Below are positions 44,910 to 55,175 of a DNA stretch of 64,000 nt, in pieces. The notes beneath the pieces were generated by a model that did no database searches, had not been told where the DNA came from, and saw only the letters and a list, made by a program, of their open reading frames with translations. Position 1 is the first letter of the stretch. The number at the start of each line of letters is the position of its first letter. The DNA comes from Gemmobacter sp. 24YEA27 (GTDB taxonomy: Bacteria; Pseudomonadota; Alphaproteobacteria; Rhodobacterales; Rhodobacteraceae): the NCBI RefSeq assembly GCF_030052995.1, contig NZ_JASJPW010000001.1:1726001-1790000 (forward strand), written 5' to 3'. The position numbers were made by a program, and so were the translations under genes.

Positions 44910-46700
44910 ATGCGCACACCCCTCCGCCCGCTTGCCCGTATCCTTGAGGCGCGCCAGAACGGTGAAAACCCCGATCTGATCGAGCGCGAGAATCTCGAAC
45001 GCCGCCATGAGGTGATCCGCGACAAAAGCCAGCCGCGCGCGTCGGCCCGGCTGGGTCTGCTCGCTCTGGCCTTCGGCTGCGCCTATCTGACCATCGGGGT
45101 CCGGATGGGCCATCTTGCGGCCTCTGAGCCGGTCGAGCCGGTGGCGTCGGCGCCGGGGGCCGAGATTGTCGCGCAACGCGCCGATATCACGGACAGAAAT
45201 GGGCGCATCCTTGCGACCAATATGACCACTTCGGCGCTTTACGCGCATCCGAAAGACATGGTCGATCCCAAAGGCTCGGCGCGCAAACTGGCCGAGATCT
45301 TTCCCGATCTGAAGGCCGAAGACCTGGAACGCCGTTTCACCGACGGGCGCCGGTTTCTCTGGGTGAGGAAGGTTCTCAGCCCCGAACAGATGCAGGCGGT
45401 GCATGAGATCGGCGATCCGGGGCTTTTGTTTGGCCCGCGGGAGATGCGGCTTTACCCGAACGGCACGCTCGCGGCGCATGTGCTGGGCGGCTATTCCTTT
45501 GGCGCAGAAGGCGTGCATTCCGCCGAAGTGATCGGTACCGCCGGGATCGAAAAGGCAATGGATGCGCGACTGCGCGATCCCGCCCAGGCCGGTCAGCCGC
45601 TGGAGCTGTCGCTTGACCTTACCGTGCAGGCCACGGTCGAAGAGGTGCTTTCCGCCGGGATTTCGATGCTGAATGCGCGCGGCGGCGCCGCGATTGTGAT
45701 GGATGTGCGCACGGGTGAGATCCTCGCGCTGGCCTCGGCGCCGACATTCGACCCCAATGACCGCCCGGTGCCGCTGGTGGGCAAGGATGACGAACCCTCG
45801 GACAGCCCGCTCTTCAACCGCGCGGTGCAGGGGGTGTATGAGCTGGGGTCTGCCTTTAAGATCTTTGCCGCCGCTCAGGCGATGGAGCTGGGCCTTGTGA
45901 CGCCCGACACCCTGGTCGATGCCAATGCGCCGATGACCTGGGGCAAGCACCGGATCAAGGAATTCGAGGGCAAGAATTACGGCCCGATGCTCTCGGTGCG
46001 CAAGGTGATCGAGAAATCGTCAAACGTCGGCACCGCCCATATCGCACTTATGATCGGGCCGCAGCGCCAGCAGGCCTTTCTGAAATCGCTTGGCTTCTTC
46101 GACCCGACGCCGCTCGAGCTGATCGAGGCCCCGGGCGCGAAGCCGCTGATCCCGAGGCGCTGGCCCGAGATCGTGACCATCACCACCTCTTACGGCCATG
46201 GCATGTCGGCAAGCCCGATGCATCTTGCGGCCGCCTATGCGTCGATCGCGAATGGGGGTCTTTATGTCAAGCCGACGCTCCTGAAACAGAAGGGCCCCGC
46301 CTCGGGCATCCGTGTGATGAGCGAGAAGGTCGCGAAGGAATCGGTTTCGATGCTGCGCTCGGTGGTGACCCATGGCACGGCCAGCCTTGGCGAGGTCAAA
46401 GGCTATGAGGTCGCGGGCAAGACCGGCACCGCCGACAAGCCCAAGAAATCCGGGGGCTATTACAAGGACAAGGTCATCAACACTTTCGCCTCGACCTTCC
46501 CGGCGTCAAACCCGCGCTATGTGGTGATTGTGACGCTGGATGAACCCGCTGATACGTCGGGGCCACGGCCGCTGCGCACTGCCGGCTGGACCTCTGTGCC
46601 GGTCACCGCCGAGATGATCCGCCGCATCGCGCCGCTGCTTGACGTGAGGCCGATAGTTGAACCCATCACCGGAGCTGCGCTAACAGCAGCGGCAAACTGA
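44910..46700 (+). CDS. ftsI: Division-specific penicillin-binding protein FtsI (PBP3)
   Basis: 596 residues. A single membrane anchor (LGLLALAFGCAYLTIGV) is followed by the non-catalytic PBP dimer domain (ITDRNGRILATNMTTSAL) and the transpeptidase domain. SAFK (ELGSAFKIFA) holds the catalytic serine, SSN (KSSNVGTAHI) the second box and KTGT (VAGKTGTADK) the third. It cross-links septal peptidoglycan in the periplasm. Confidence 0.95.
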   Translation: MRTPLRPLARILEARQNGENPDLIERENLERRHEVIRDKSQPRASARLGLLALAFGCAYLTIGVRMGHLAASEPVEPVASAPGAEIVAQRADITDRNGRILATNMTTSALYAHPKDMVDPKGSARKLAEIFPDLKAEDLERRFTDGRRFLWVRKVLSPEQMQAVHEIGDPGLLFGPREMRLYPNGTLAAHVLGGYSFGAEGVHSAEVIGTAGIEKAMDARLRDPAQAGQPLELSLDLTVQATVEEVLSAGISMLNARGGAAIVMDVRTGEILALASAPTFDPNDRPVPLVGKDDEPSDSPLFNRAVQGVYELGSAFKIFAAAQAMELGLVTPDTLVDANAPMTWGKHRIKEFEGKNYGPMLSVRKVIEKSSNVGTAHIALMIGPQRQQAFLKSLGFFDPTPLELIEAPGAKPLIPRRWPEIVTITTSYGHGMSASPMHLAAAYASIANGGLYVKPTLLKQKGPASGIRVMSEKVAKESVSMLRSVVTHGTASLGEVKGYEVAGKTGTADKPKKSGGYYKDKVINTFASTFPASNPRYVVIVTLDEPADTSGPRPLRTAGWTSVPVTAEMIRRIAPLLDVRPIVEPITGAALTAAAN

Positions 46701-46751
46701 ACGGGTGCCAGAGCTGCGGCTGCAAGCGGCAGCGAACTGAACGGGTGAAAT

Positions 46752-48238
46752 ATGGCGGGTGAAAAGCGGCTCTCGGGGCTGGGGCTGAAGGCAAGGCAAA
46801 GCAGGGATCCGGTCCTGACCGGGATCACGGCTGACAGCCGGGCGGTCAGGCCTGGCTTCCTCTTTGCGGCGCTGCCAGGCAGCCTGCGCCACGGCGCCGA
46901 CTTCATCGCGACTGCGCTGGAAAAGGGGGCGACCGCGATCCTCACCGATCCGATGGGCGCGCTGATCGGGACCGAAGCGATTGGCCTGACTGACGTGGCG
47001 CTGGTCGTGGTGGACGAGCCCCGCGAGGCTCTTGCCCGTGCCGCCGCGCTCTGGTCGGGGGCGCAGCCTGCGGTCATGGCGGCGGTCACCGGCACCAACG
47101 GGAAGACCTCTGTGTCGACCTTCACCCGTCAGATCTGGCAGGCGCTTGGACATGCCGCGATCAATATCGGCACGACCGGGTCGAAGGCGACTGGCAGGCG
47201 CCATCCGCCCATACAACCCCCGACCCGGTGACCCTGCATGCCATGCTCGCAGATGCGGCGGGTGACGGCATCACCCATGCCGTGATGGAGGCCTCCTCGC
47301 ATGGGCTCGACCAGCGCCGCCTCGAAGGCGTGCGGCTGAAAGCGGCGGGCTTCACCAATCTGACCCAGGACCATCTCGACTATCACCACACGATGGAGGC
47401 CTATTTTACCGCGAAAGCCGGTCTCTTCACCCGGCTTCTTCCCGATGATGCGGTGGCGGTGATCAATCTCGACGGTGCTTATGGCCCGGAAATGGCCGAG
47501 CTTGCCGAAGCGCGCGGCCTGCCGGTGCTGCGCGTCGGGCGGGGCGAAACCGGCCCGCTCCCCGATCTGCAGATAAAAGCGATCCGCCCCGATGCCACGG
47601 GCCAGGAATTGCGGCTTTTGTGGCAGGGCAAACCCTTCCAGGCGCGGCTGAGCCTGACCGGCTCCTTCCAGGCGGAAAATGTTGCGCTCGCGGCGGGCCT
47701 TGTGATCGCCTGCGGCGAGAAACCGGATCGTGTGATGGAGGCTCTGCCCGGCCTCAAAGGCGTGCGCGGCCGGATGGAACTGGCCGCGACCCGCAGAAAT
47801 GGCGCGCCGGTCTATGTCGATTACGCCCATACGCCCGATGCCATCGCCACCGCGCTGCAAGGCCTGCGCCCGCATGTCATGGGCCGGCTGATCGTGGTCT
47901 TCGGCGCCGGCGGCGACCGCGACCGCACGAAACGCCCGCTGATGGGCGCGGCCGCACAGGCCAATGCCGATATCCTCTTCGTGACCGACGACAATCCGCG
48001 TTCTGAAGAGCCCGCCGCCATCCGCGCCGAGATCATGGCCGCCTGCCCCGAGGCCAATGAGGTCGGCGACCGCGCCGAGGCGATCCTGCGCGCCGTCGAC
48101 GCGCTCCTCCCCGGCGACGCCCTGCTGATTGCGGGCAAAGGCCATGAAACCGGCCAGATCATCAAAGGCGAAGTCTATCCTTTCGACGATGTCGAACAGG
48201 CCTCGGTCGCCACCGCCGCGCTGGACGGGCTGATCTGA
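46752..48238 (+). pseudogene. murE: UDP-MurNAc-tripeptide synthetase MurE, frame broken by one missing base
   Basis: First frame: VTGTNGKTSVSTFTRQIWQ (ATP site), then NIGTTGSKAT. Second frame, from 47228: VTLHAMLADAAGDGITHAVM, NLTQDHLDYHHTME, DDNPRSEE. At GGG (47178-47180) one G is missing; adding it gives IGTTGVEGDWQAPSAHTT, the usual reading. The DNPR box shows that the enzyme adds meso-diaminopimelate. MurE is essential, so a sequencing error is very likely. Cytoplasmic, third amino acid step of peptidoglycan precursor synthesis. Confidence 0.9.
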
Positions 48239-48270
48239 TGCGCGACATTGCCCATTTCATCTGTCTGAAA

Positions 48271-48331
48271 ATATCCCCGGGGGCGGCTCCGCAGGAGCCG
48301 GGGGGCAGGCAGCCCCCCGCCGCGCTCAGCC
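48271..48331. repeat. GC-rich intergenic repeat between murE and murF
   Basis: Starts AAAATATCCCCGGGGGCGG and contains GGCTCC-GCA-GGAGCC and GGGGGGCAGGCAGCCCCCC. Similar 'AAATATCCCGGGGG...GGGGGCA...CCCCC' pieces are common between genes of Rhodobacteraceae (recalled, not searched). Its presence separates two genes that normally abut. Confidence 0.45.
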
Positions 48332-48346
48332 ACAGGACGCAAACCG

Positions 48347-49789
48347 ATGACCCCGCTCTGGACCTCTTCTGACGCTGTCGCTGCAACCGGCGGCCGCACG
48401 ACGGGCGCCTGGACGGCGACCGGTGTCTCGATCGACACTCGCACGCTGCAACCGGGCGATCTCTTTGTGGCACTTGCCGCAGCGCGGGACGGCCATGATT
48501 TCGTGGCTCAGGCACTGGAAAAAGGCGCGAGCGCCGCACTCGTCTCCCATATCCCCGAGGGGGGCAGCCCGGACGCTCCCCTGCTGGTCGTCGCGGATGT
48601 CCTTCAGGGCCTCGAAGCCCTCGGGCGCGCCGCCCGCGCCCGCACGAAAGCCCGGGTGATCGGTGTCACCGGCTCGGTCGGCAAGACCTCGACCAAGGAA
48701 ATGCTGCGCGCCATGCTTTCAGGCCAGGGCGTGACCCATGCGGCCGAGGCCAGCTATAACAACCACTGGGGCGTGCCGCTGACCCTCGCCCGGATGCCGG
48801 CCGACAGCGATTTCGCCGTGATCGAGATTGGCATGTCGAACCCCGGCGAGATCGCGCCGCTTGCGCGCCTTGCCCGCCCGCATGTCGCGCTGATCACCAC
48901 TGTCGCCCCGGCCCATATGGCCTCCTTCGGCTCTCTCGATGGGATCGCCCGCGAAAAAGGCACGATTTTCCAGGGGCTGGAGCCGGGCGGCACCGCCGTG
49001 ATCAATATGGATCTCGACAGCACGCCGGTCCTCACCGCGCTGGCCGAAGCCGCCGGCGCGCAGATCCTTGGCTTTGGCCGTGCCAGGGCCGCCGGCTGGC
49101 ATCTCGACGAGGTCCGGCCGGGCGATGAGATCACCGTGGTCCGCGCCAGCCATGACGGGCAGATGAGCCTTTTCCGCATAGCGTCGCCCGGTGCGCATTT
49201 CGCGATGAACGCGCTTGGTGCGCTGGCCTCGGTCGCAGCGCTTGGCGCCGATCCGGTGCTGGCCGCGCATGATCTCGGGCGCTGGCAGCCCCCCTCGGGG
49301 CGCGGCACCCGAGAGCGGATCGAGCTGGACGTGGTGGAAGAGACCTTCTTCGATCTGATCGATGACAGTTTCAACGCGAACCCTGCTTCGCTGGCCGCCA
49401 GCCTCGATATGCTGATCCGGACGAAACCGATTGACGGGATCGGCGCGCTTGGCGCCGGCCGACGCATCGCCATTCTCGGCGATATGCTGGAGCTTGGCCC
49501 CCAGGAATTACAGCTCCATGCCGCGGTTGCGGATCACCCGGGGCTGAAGGCCGTGACGCTGATCCACTGCGTCGGGCCGCGCATGCGGGAACTTCACCGC
49601 GCGCTTCCTCTTGCACAGCGCGGCGAATGGGTGGAAACGGCAGCCGAACTTGCGGGCCGAGCCCGCGCGCTGATGGATCCGGGCGATATCCTCCTCGTCA
49701 AAGGCTCCAAAGGATCAAAAGTCAGTCTTGTGGCCGAAGCCCTGCGTCGTCTGGGCACTGCCCGCATGAAAACCGAAGGAACCGAGTGA
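48347..49789 (+). CDS. murF: UDP-MurNAc-pentapeptide synthetase MurF
   Basis: 480 residues. ATP site VTGSVGKTSTKEMLRAML, the Mur ligase signatures EASYNNHWGVPLTLA and EIGMSNPGEIAPLA, and DDSFNANPASLAAS near the C-terminal domain. It adds D-Ala-D-Ala to the tripeptide precursor in the cytoplasm. The stop codon touches the mraY start (TGA then ATG), so they are coupled. A GC-rich repeat lies just upstream. Confidence 0.93.
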   Translation: MTPLWTSSDAVAATGGRTTGAWTATGVSIDTRTLQPGDLFVALAAARDGHDFVAQALEKGASAALVSHIPEGGSPDAPLLVVADVLQGLEALGRAARARTKARVIGVTGSVGKTSTKEMLRAMLSGQGVTHAAEASYNNHWGVPLTLARMPADSDFAVIEIGMSNPGEIAPLARLARPHVALITTVAPAHMASFGSLDGIAREKGTIFQGLEPGGTAVINMDLDSTPVLTALAEAAGAQILGFGRARAAGWHLDEVRPGDEITVVRASHDGQMSLFRIASPGAHFAMNALGALASVAALGADPVLAAHDLGRWQPPSGRGTRERIELDVVEETFFDLIDDSFNANPASLAASLDMLIRTKPIDGIGALGAGRRIAILGDMLELGPQELQLHAAVADHPGLKAVTLIHCVGPRMRELHRALPLAQRGEWVETAAELAGRARALMDPGDILLVKGSKGSKVSLVAEALRRLGTARMKTEGTE

Positions 49790-50872
49790 ATGCTTTTCTG
49801 GCTGACCGAACTCTCTGACGGGGGCGATTTCTTCAACCTGTTCCGGTATATCACCTTCCGGGCAGGGATGGCTTTCGGCACCGCGCTGATCTTCGGTTTC
49901 ATCTTCGGGCGTCCGCTGATCAACCTCTTGCGTCGCAAGCAGGGGAAGGGGCAGCCGATCCGCGATGACGGGCCGCAGAGCCATTTCGCGAAAGCCGGCA
50001 CGCCGACAATGGGGGGGCTCCTGATCCTTTCGGCCCTGACGATTTCGACGCTCCTTTGGGCGCGGCTTGATAATCCTTATGTCTGGATCGTGCTGCTGGT
50101 CACGCTGGCCTTCGGGCTGATCGGTTTCGCGGATGACTATGCCAAGGTCACCAAACAGAATACCAAGGGCGTGTCGTCACGCATCCGGTTTATCCTGGGC
50201 CTCGTGATCGCGGGCCTTGCGGCCTGGGCGGCGGCGCGGTTCCACCCCGAAGGGCTGACCAATCAGCTGGCCATGCCCTTTTTCAAGGATGCGCTGATCA
50301 ATCTGGGCATCTTCTTCGTACCTTTCGGCATGATCGTGATCGTCGGCGCCGCCAATGCGGTCAACCTGACCGACGGTCTGGACGGTCTGGCAATCATGCC
50401 GGTGATGATCGCGGCCGGCACGATCGGCGTCATCGCCTATGTGGTCGGCACCTCGACCATGGCGAATTACCTCGGTGTCCATGCCGTGCCGGGCACGGCG
50501 GAACTGGTGATCTTCGCCTCGGCGCTGATCGGCGGCGGGCTTGGCTTCCTGTGGTATAATGCGCCGCCCGCGGCGGTGTTCATGGGCGATACCGGCTCGC
50601 TCGCGCTTGGCGGCGCGCTTGGCGCAATGGCGGTCTGCACCAAACACGAGATCGTGCTGGCCATCGTCGGCGGCCTGTTCGTTGTCGAAGCGCTGAGCGT
50701 GATCATCCAGGTGCTTTATTACAAGCGCACCAGAAAGCGGATCTTCCTGATGGCGCCGATCCACCACCATTTCGAGAAAAAGGGCTGGGCCGAGCCCCAG
50801 ATCGTGATCCGCTTCTGGATCATCTCGCTGATCCTCGCGATGATCGGGCTGGCGACGCTGAAAGTACGCTGA
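49790..50872 (+). CDS. mraY: Phospho-MurNAc-pentapeptide transferase MraY
   Basis: 360 residues with about ten membrane segments. The catalytic DD pair is in [16 protein letters not shown], the second site in [12 protein letters not shown], and the HHH box in [13 protein letters not shown]. It transfers phospho-MurNAc-pentapeptide to undecaprenyl phosphate, making lipid I at the inner membrane. Next gene in most relatives is murD, here separated by 2.4 kb. Confidence 0.95.
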   Translation: MLFWLTELSDGGDFFNLFRYITFRAGMAFGTALIFGFIFGRPLINLLRRKQGKGQPIRDDGPQSHFAKAGTPTMGGLLILSALTISTLLWARLDNPYVWIVLLVTLAFGLIGFADDYAKVTKQNTKGVSSRIRFILGLVIAGLAAWAAARFHPEGLTNQLAMPFFKDALINLGIFFVPFGMIVIVGAANAVNLTDGLDGLAIMPVMIAAGTIGVIAYVVGTSTMANYLGVHAVPGTAELVIFASALIGGGLGFLWYNAPPAAVFMGDTGSLALGGALGAMAVCTKHEIVLAIVGGLFVVEALSVIIQVLYYKRTRKRIFLMAPIHHHFEKKGWAEPQIVIRFWIISLILAMIGLATLKVR

Positions 50873-51098
50873 GGACTGGCCGCGCCCCTCGCCACAGGTC
50901 AGGGCGAAGTTTCGTCCCTGACATCCTCCTCAGTCACGCGCCCCTTCTGGCCGCCATGAACGCGCTCAGGGAAATCTCTCCCGGGTCCCGAAATCCGGTA
51001 AGCATCGCCGCTTTCCCTGACGGTGAAGCAGCGGCTCTTTTGCCGCCCCGGGGCCGTCTTGTCCGGACCCGGGGGGCTGCATCCCTGCAAAAGCGGGA

Positions 51099-51581
51099 TC
51101 AGTTTGCGCCGAGGCAATCGACGGTGGCGATCACGGCATCGCGGGTTCCCGCGAGGTCAAGCAGCGCCACCTCACCCTCGGAATTTGACAGGCTCAGCGT
51201 GTTTTTCAGCGCGAGATCCGTAAGGAATTCTTCATTCTCGATCAGCACGATGATGCCGCCGATCTCATGGTCACTCACGCCATGGCCATCGGCCTCCCAT
51301 TCCTGGCCATCCAGGTCGATGGTCATCGGATAGACCTTGCCATCCGTAATATCGGTCCAGTCATTGTTGAACACCGCCATGAAGGCTGCTTCTTCTTTGA
51401 GATCAAAGCCGACCTGAACGACCGATCCGTCCTCGAACGCGGAGGTCATATAGCAGCCGCCGCCCATATTCGCGTCGCGGTAGATCTCCCAGCCGCCTGC
51501 CTCGCCAACGACTTCTGCGGCCTGGCCCGGAGCGATGGACACCATCAGCGCGATGCCGGCAAGCGTAATATTTCTGAACAT
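51099..51581 (-). CDS. Secreted hypothetical protein
   Basis: 160 residues. Signal peptide MFRNITLAGIALMVSIAPGQAA; the mature part (GGCYMTSAFEDGSVVQVGFD, DGQEWEADGHGVSDHEIGG) is acidic with two cysteines (GGCY and DCLG) that probably form a disulfide in the periplasm. Similar to small secreted Rhodobacteraceae proteins of unknown role. It interrupts the wall cluster together with the next two genes. Confidence 0.6.
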   Translation of the reverse strand: MFRNITLAGIALMVSIAPGQAAEVVGEAGGWEIYRDANMGGGCYMTSAFEDGSVVQVGFDLKEEAAFMAVFNNDWTDITDGKVYPMTIDLDGQEWEADGHGVSDHEIGGIIVLIENEEFLTDLALKNTLSLSNSEGEVALLDLAGTRDAVIATVDCLGAN

Positions 51582-51763
51582 TATTTATCTCCCCTATGGT
51601 CGGAAAGATGCCTGACATCGGCGTTCGGATCATGCAAGGGTTGAATTCCCTGTCGCCCGGTATCGCTCTGGTCCCTTTCAGAGGCGCGGTGAGATGACCA
51701 GACCGTGCCTGATCCTGACGGGAGGGCGGCAGCTCTCCGGCCGGATGACGACGCAGAGCGATC

Positions 51764-52387
51764 TCAGCGATCCAGCGCGCCTTTGCCGGCAAGGATCTTC
51801 GGCCGAAATTTCTCGATCCGTGCGATCCTCGTGGCCGATGTCTTTGCGCCGCTGAGGTTGAAGGCGTAGCTCTTTTGCCGCCCCGGGGTCAGCGCGTGGA
51901 AGGCCACGGCCAGGTCCGGATCGGCGTCCAGCGCCTCGATAAGTTCGTCCGGCAATGCGATCTCGCTGACCTCGCGGGGCGGGCGCAGACCGGCTTTTGC
52001 ATAATCCATCGCCTCGCGCAGATATGTGCTGATCACCGGCTCCAGCGCGGTCACCCGGGAATTCTCGGTGAAGCGGATCATATCGGGGTGTTTCGTATTC
52101 GGGCCCTGGCGTTCAAGCACGCCATCGGGGTCTTTCAACAGCGCGGCGTTGAAGAAGCTCAGCCGGAAATCGCCCCTGAGCGCGCCGATGATCGCGATAT
52201 TGCGGTCGGCATGGACATAACAGGGATGGCCCCATTTCACGACTTCCGCCAGCCCGGCAGCCCGGCAGATCCGCCGCAGCTCTGCCAGCCCCGCCGCCCA
52301 GAGGCGGGTTGAACAGTCCGGTGTCGAAAATCGCGGGCAGCGCCCGCAGCCATGGGTGAAATAATCCTCGATCTCAGAGATCATCAT
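51764..52387 (-). CDS. YdeI/OmdA-like protein with DUF1801 domain
   Basis: 207 residues. The N-terminal half (VVKWGHPCYVHADRNIAII, GDFRLSFFNAALLKDP) matches the DUF1801 fold, and the C-terminal half (LPDELIEALDADPDLAVAFHAL, TPGRQKSYAFNLSGAK, ARIEKFRPKILAGKG) the OmdA type. The family is linked to cationic peptide or bacteriocin resistance in some bacteria, but the function is not settled. Start at 52387 or one codon later. Confidence 0.75.
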   Translation of the reverse strand: MMISEIEDYFTHGCGRCPRFSTPDCSTRLWAAGLAELRRICRAAGLAEVVKWGHPCYVHADRNIAIIGALRGDFRLSFFNAALLKDPDGVLERQGPNTKHPDMIRFTENSRVTALEPVISTYLREAMDYAKAGLRPPREVSEIALPDELIEALDADPDLAVAFHALTPGRQKSYAFNLSGAKTSATRIARIEKFRPKILAGKGALDR

Positions 52388-52443
52388 CGGGCTTGCCTCC
52401 TGCGGCTGGCGCGGCCAGCCTGACAGATCCGGCCCCGCAATGC

Positions 52444-52472
52444 AAAAAGGGCGGCAAAACTGCCGCCCCTTC
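52444..52472 (-). terminator. Terminator after ompW-like gene
   Basis: On the minus strand GGGGCGGCA, a GTTT loop, and TGCCGCCC run into TTTTT. It follows the ompW stop at 52501 by about 30 nt. Confidence 0.8.
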
Positions 52473-52500
52473 CGCTTCTGTTCCCGCCGGGGGACGGAGC

Positions 52501-53097
52501 TCAGAATTTCATCACATAGGAGACGCTGGCGACCAGCGGATCGATCTCTGCCTTGCCGATTTTCGTGCCATTCAGCTGCACATCGCTGTCGATATCGATA
52601 TAGCGGATATCGGCGCGCAAAGCCGCCTTGTCGCTGATCGCGTAATCCACACCAAGGGTTGCGGCGAGGCCGAAGCTCTCTTTGATCTTCAGCATGCCGA
52701 GCGAGGATTTCTCTTCAAAGAATTTGGTATAATTCACCCCGAGCCCGACAAAGGGCGTGAATTTGCTGGTGGTCGGGATATGCCAGTTGACGCTGAGGGT
52801 CGGTGGCAGCTGCTTTGTCGAGCCGATCTCGCCCAGCCCGGCCAGGCTGATATCATGTTTGAAAGGTGCTGCGGCCAGCAGTTCGATCCCGATATTGTCG
52901 CGGATGAAATATTCCAGCGTCAGGATCGGGCGGGTGTTCTTGCCGATGCTCGACTCCATCCCGGCCAGAGCGCCGTTATTGTCCTTTGGCGCGACGGTTC
53001 CGATCCCGAAGCCGAGGGTGAGGGTGCCGGCCTCCTGCGCCAGGGCAGGGGCGGCGGTGACGAGCGCGGCGAGAAGCGCGGCGGAGAGATGTTTCAT
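52501..53097 (-). CDS. ompW: OmpW-family outer-membrane protein
   Basis: 198 residues. Signal peptide MKHLSAALLAALVTAAPALA, then an 8-strand barrel. Typical OmpW pieces are GKNTRPILTLEYFIRDNIGI, KQLPPTLSVNWHIPTTSK, TPFVGLGVNYTKFFEE and a terminal Phe (SYVMKF). OmpW forms a narrow hydrophobic channel; expression in other bacteria responds to oxygen through FNR. A FnrL-type box (TTGACGCAGGTCAA) lies 57 bp upstream. Confidence 0.88.
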   Translation of the reverse strand: MKHLSAALLAALVTAAPALAQEAGTLTLGFGIGTVAPKDNNGALAGMESSIGKNTRPILTLEYFIRDNIGIELLAAAPFKHDISLAGLGEIGSTKQLPPTLSVNWHIPTTSKFTPFVGLGVNYTKFFEEKSSLGMLKIKESFGLAATLGVDYAISDKAALRADIRYIDIDSDVQLNGTKIGKAEIDPLVASVSYVMKF

Positions 53098-53154
53098 ACC
53101 CGTTACTTTCTGTTTTCAACACCCGCAGGCATAATGCGCAGCAGGGACGGGGCA

Positions 53155-53168
53155 TTGACGCAGGTCAA
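53155..53168 (-). promoter_or_regulatory. FNR/FnrL-type box upstream of ompW
   Basis: TTGACGCAGGTCAA, matching TTGA-N6-TCAA. Its distance to the ompW start (57 bp) suits class II-like activation when oxygen is low. Confidence 0.65.
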
Positions 53169-53306
53169 AACGGCGGCTTCCGGGGCTGCGACAGATTGGC
53201 TCATCCGGTGGCCATCTTGCGCCTGCCGGGCCGCTGGCGCATTGTCGGAGGCGGAAAATGACCCCCTCCGGGGACAGGGGCGGGGCAGAAATGGCAGGCG
53301 GCAGAG

Positions 53307-54719
53307 ATGATTGCGGTACGTGGCTATCAGGGGCAGAAGGTTGCGGTTCTGGGGCTGGGGCGGTCTGGCCTTGCCACGGCCCGGGCCCTGATCGCGGGTG
53401 GCGCCGAGGCGCTCTTATGGGATGACAGCCCCGAATCGCGCGGGCTTGCCGAGGCCGAGGGTTTTGCCCTCACCGATCTGACCCGCAATATGGCGCTGGA
53501 AGGCGTGGCCTGTCTTGTAACCTCGCCGGGGATCCCGCATCTCTACCCGCATCCCAACCCGATCATCGCCCGCGCGCTCGAACTCGGGGTGCCGGTCGAC
53601 AATGATATCGGTCTGTTTTTCCAGTCCTGGGGCGGCGACGAATGGGATGAATTCGATCAGGTGCCGAAGGTTGTCTGCGTCACCGGCTCGAACGGGAAAT
53701 CTACCACCACGGCGCTGATCCACCATATTCTCGAAGTCGCGGGCCGCCCGACCCAGATGGCCGGCAATATCGGCAAGGGCGTGTTGTCGATCGACCCGCC
53801 GCGTGATGGCGAGGTGCTGGTGCTGGAACTTTCGTCCTACCAGACCGATCTGGCCCGCGCGCTGACGCCGGATGTGGCGGTCTTCACCAATCTCTCGCCC
53901 GATCATCTGGACCGCCATGGCGGCATGGGGGGCTATTTCGCGGCCAAGCGCCGGCTTTTTGCTGAAGGCGGGCCGGATCGCGCGGTGATCGGCGTCGATG
54001 AGGTTGAGGGGCAGTACCTCGCCGGGCAGATGGCGCAGGGGCCGGGCGATGACCGGGTGATCCGGATCTCCTCGGGGCAAAAGCTTGAGGGTTTCGCCTG
54101 GTCGGTTTTCGCGCGCAAAGGCTTTCTGGCGGAATGGCGGCGCGGGCGGCAGATGGCATCCGTGGATCTGCGCGGCATTTCCGGCCTGCCGGGCGCGCAT
54201 AACCACCAGAATGCCTGTGCGGCCTGGGCGGTGGCGCGGACCCTGGGTCTTGCGCCAAAAATGATCGAGGGGGCTTTGCACTCTTTCGCGGGCCTTCCCC
54301 ATCGCAGCCAGCTGGTGGGCGAGCGGGCAGGCGTGAAATTCATCAACGATTCCAAGGCCACCAATGTCGACAGCGCCGCGATGGCGCTGCGCGCTTTCCC
54401 GAAAATCCGCTGGATCGCGGGCGGGATGGGCAAGGATGGCGGTATTGCGAGCCTCGCGCCGGATCTTGCTCCGGTGGTGAAGGCCTATCTGATCGGCCAT
54501 TCCGCCCGCGATTTCGCGCTGCAGATCGGCCAGACCCCGCATGAGATCTGCGAGACGATGGAGCGCGCGGTGACCCGTGCGGCGGAAGAGGCCGAACCGG
54601 GGGATGTGGTGCTGCTTGCACCGGCGGCGGCCAGTTTCGACCAATATCCGAATTTCGAGAAGCGCGGCGAGGATTTCACCCGGATCGTGCGGGCGCTGCC
54701 GGGGATCGCGCAGCCCTGA
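53307..54719 (+). CDS. murD: UDP-MurNAc-L-Ala:D-Glu ligase MurD
   Basis: 470 residues. N-terminal Rossmann [23 protein letters not shown] site [18 protein letters not shown], central [13 protein letters not shown], and C-terminal [14 protein letters not shown]. It adds D-glutamate to the precursor in the cytoplasm. After it the cluster stops: a minus-strand gene follows instead of ftsW. Confidence 0.95.
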   Translation: MIAVRGYQGQKVAVLGLGRSGLATARALIAGGAEALLWDDSPESRGLAEAEGFALTDLTRNMALEGVACLVTSPGIPHLYPHPNPIIARALELGVPVDNDIGLFFQSWGGDEWDEFDQVPKVVCVTGSNGKSTTTALIHHILEVAGRPTQMAGNIGKGVLSIDPPRDGEVLVLELSSYQTDLARALTPDVAVFTNLSPDHLDRHGGMGGYFAAKRRLFAEGGPDRAVIGVDEVEGQYLAGQMAQGPGDDRVIRISSGQKLEGFAWSVFARKGFLAEWRRGRQMASVDLRGISGLPGAHNHQNACAAWAVARTLGLAPKMIEGALHSFAGLPHRSQLVGERAGVKFINDSKATNVDSAAMALRAFPKIRWIAGGMGKDGGIASLAPDLAPVVKAYLIGHSARDFALQIGQTPHEICETMERAVTRAAEEAEPGDVVLLAPAAASFDQYPNFEKRGEDFTRIVRALPGIAQP

Positions 54720-54734
54720 GGGGCTTTTCGCTGC

Positions 54735-55175
54735 TCAGAACGCGTCTGGTCTGAGCAGCGCCAGCGTGAAGCGGTGAAAGGTTGCAAGAATCGCTCCAAT
54801 GGCGATCAGCGTCGGGAGGCCCGTGGTCATCGCCGCGCCGCCGCCAAGGATCGCGCCCCAGATCACGGCGCTCAGCGAGCCATAAGCCCCGTATTTGCAC
54901 AGCATCGCCGTGCCGATGCCGATGGCCACCCAGAACGGCCCCAGGATCAGCGGCGAGAGAAGAAGCAGGTAAAACAGCATCTGCAGCGCGGATTGGTCCG
55001 GGCCGCCGCTTTGGCCGGGACTTTGACCGGCGCCTGGCCCGACAGCCAGATCCATGAGGATCCAGCCGATACCACCGATCAGGGACGGCACCAGGCACCA
55101 GGCCAGCGTGGTGAGGGTCAGCGTCTTCGCCCCGATAAAACGCATCCCGCGCGGGGCAGACACGAAAAGGCTCAC
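54735..55175 (-). CDS. Membrane protein, unknown
   Basis: 146 residues from GTG at 55175 (MSLFVSAPRGMRFIGAKTL), preceded by GGAGAG with a 6-nt gap; the longer start at 55244 lacks such a site. About four membrane segments (LTLTTLAWCLVPSLIGGIGW, MLFYLLLLSPLILGPFWVAI, AVIWGAILGGGAAMTTGL). No family recognised. A hairpin CGCTGCTCAG...CTGAGCAGCG overlaps its end and may terminate both it and murD. Confidence 0.6.
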   Translation of the reverse strand: MSLFVSAPRGMRFIGAKTLTLTTLAWCLVPSLIGGIGWILMDLAVGPGAGQSPGQSGGPDQSALQMLFYLLLLSPLILGPFWVAIGIGTAMLCKYGAYGSLSAVIWGAILGGGAAMTTGLPTLIAIGAILATFHRFTLALLRPDAF

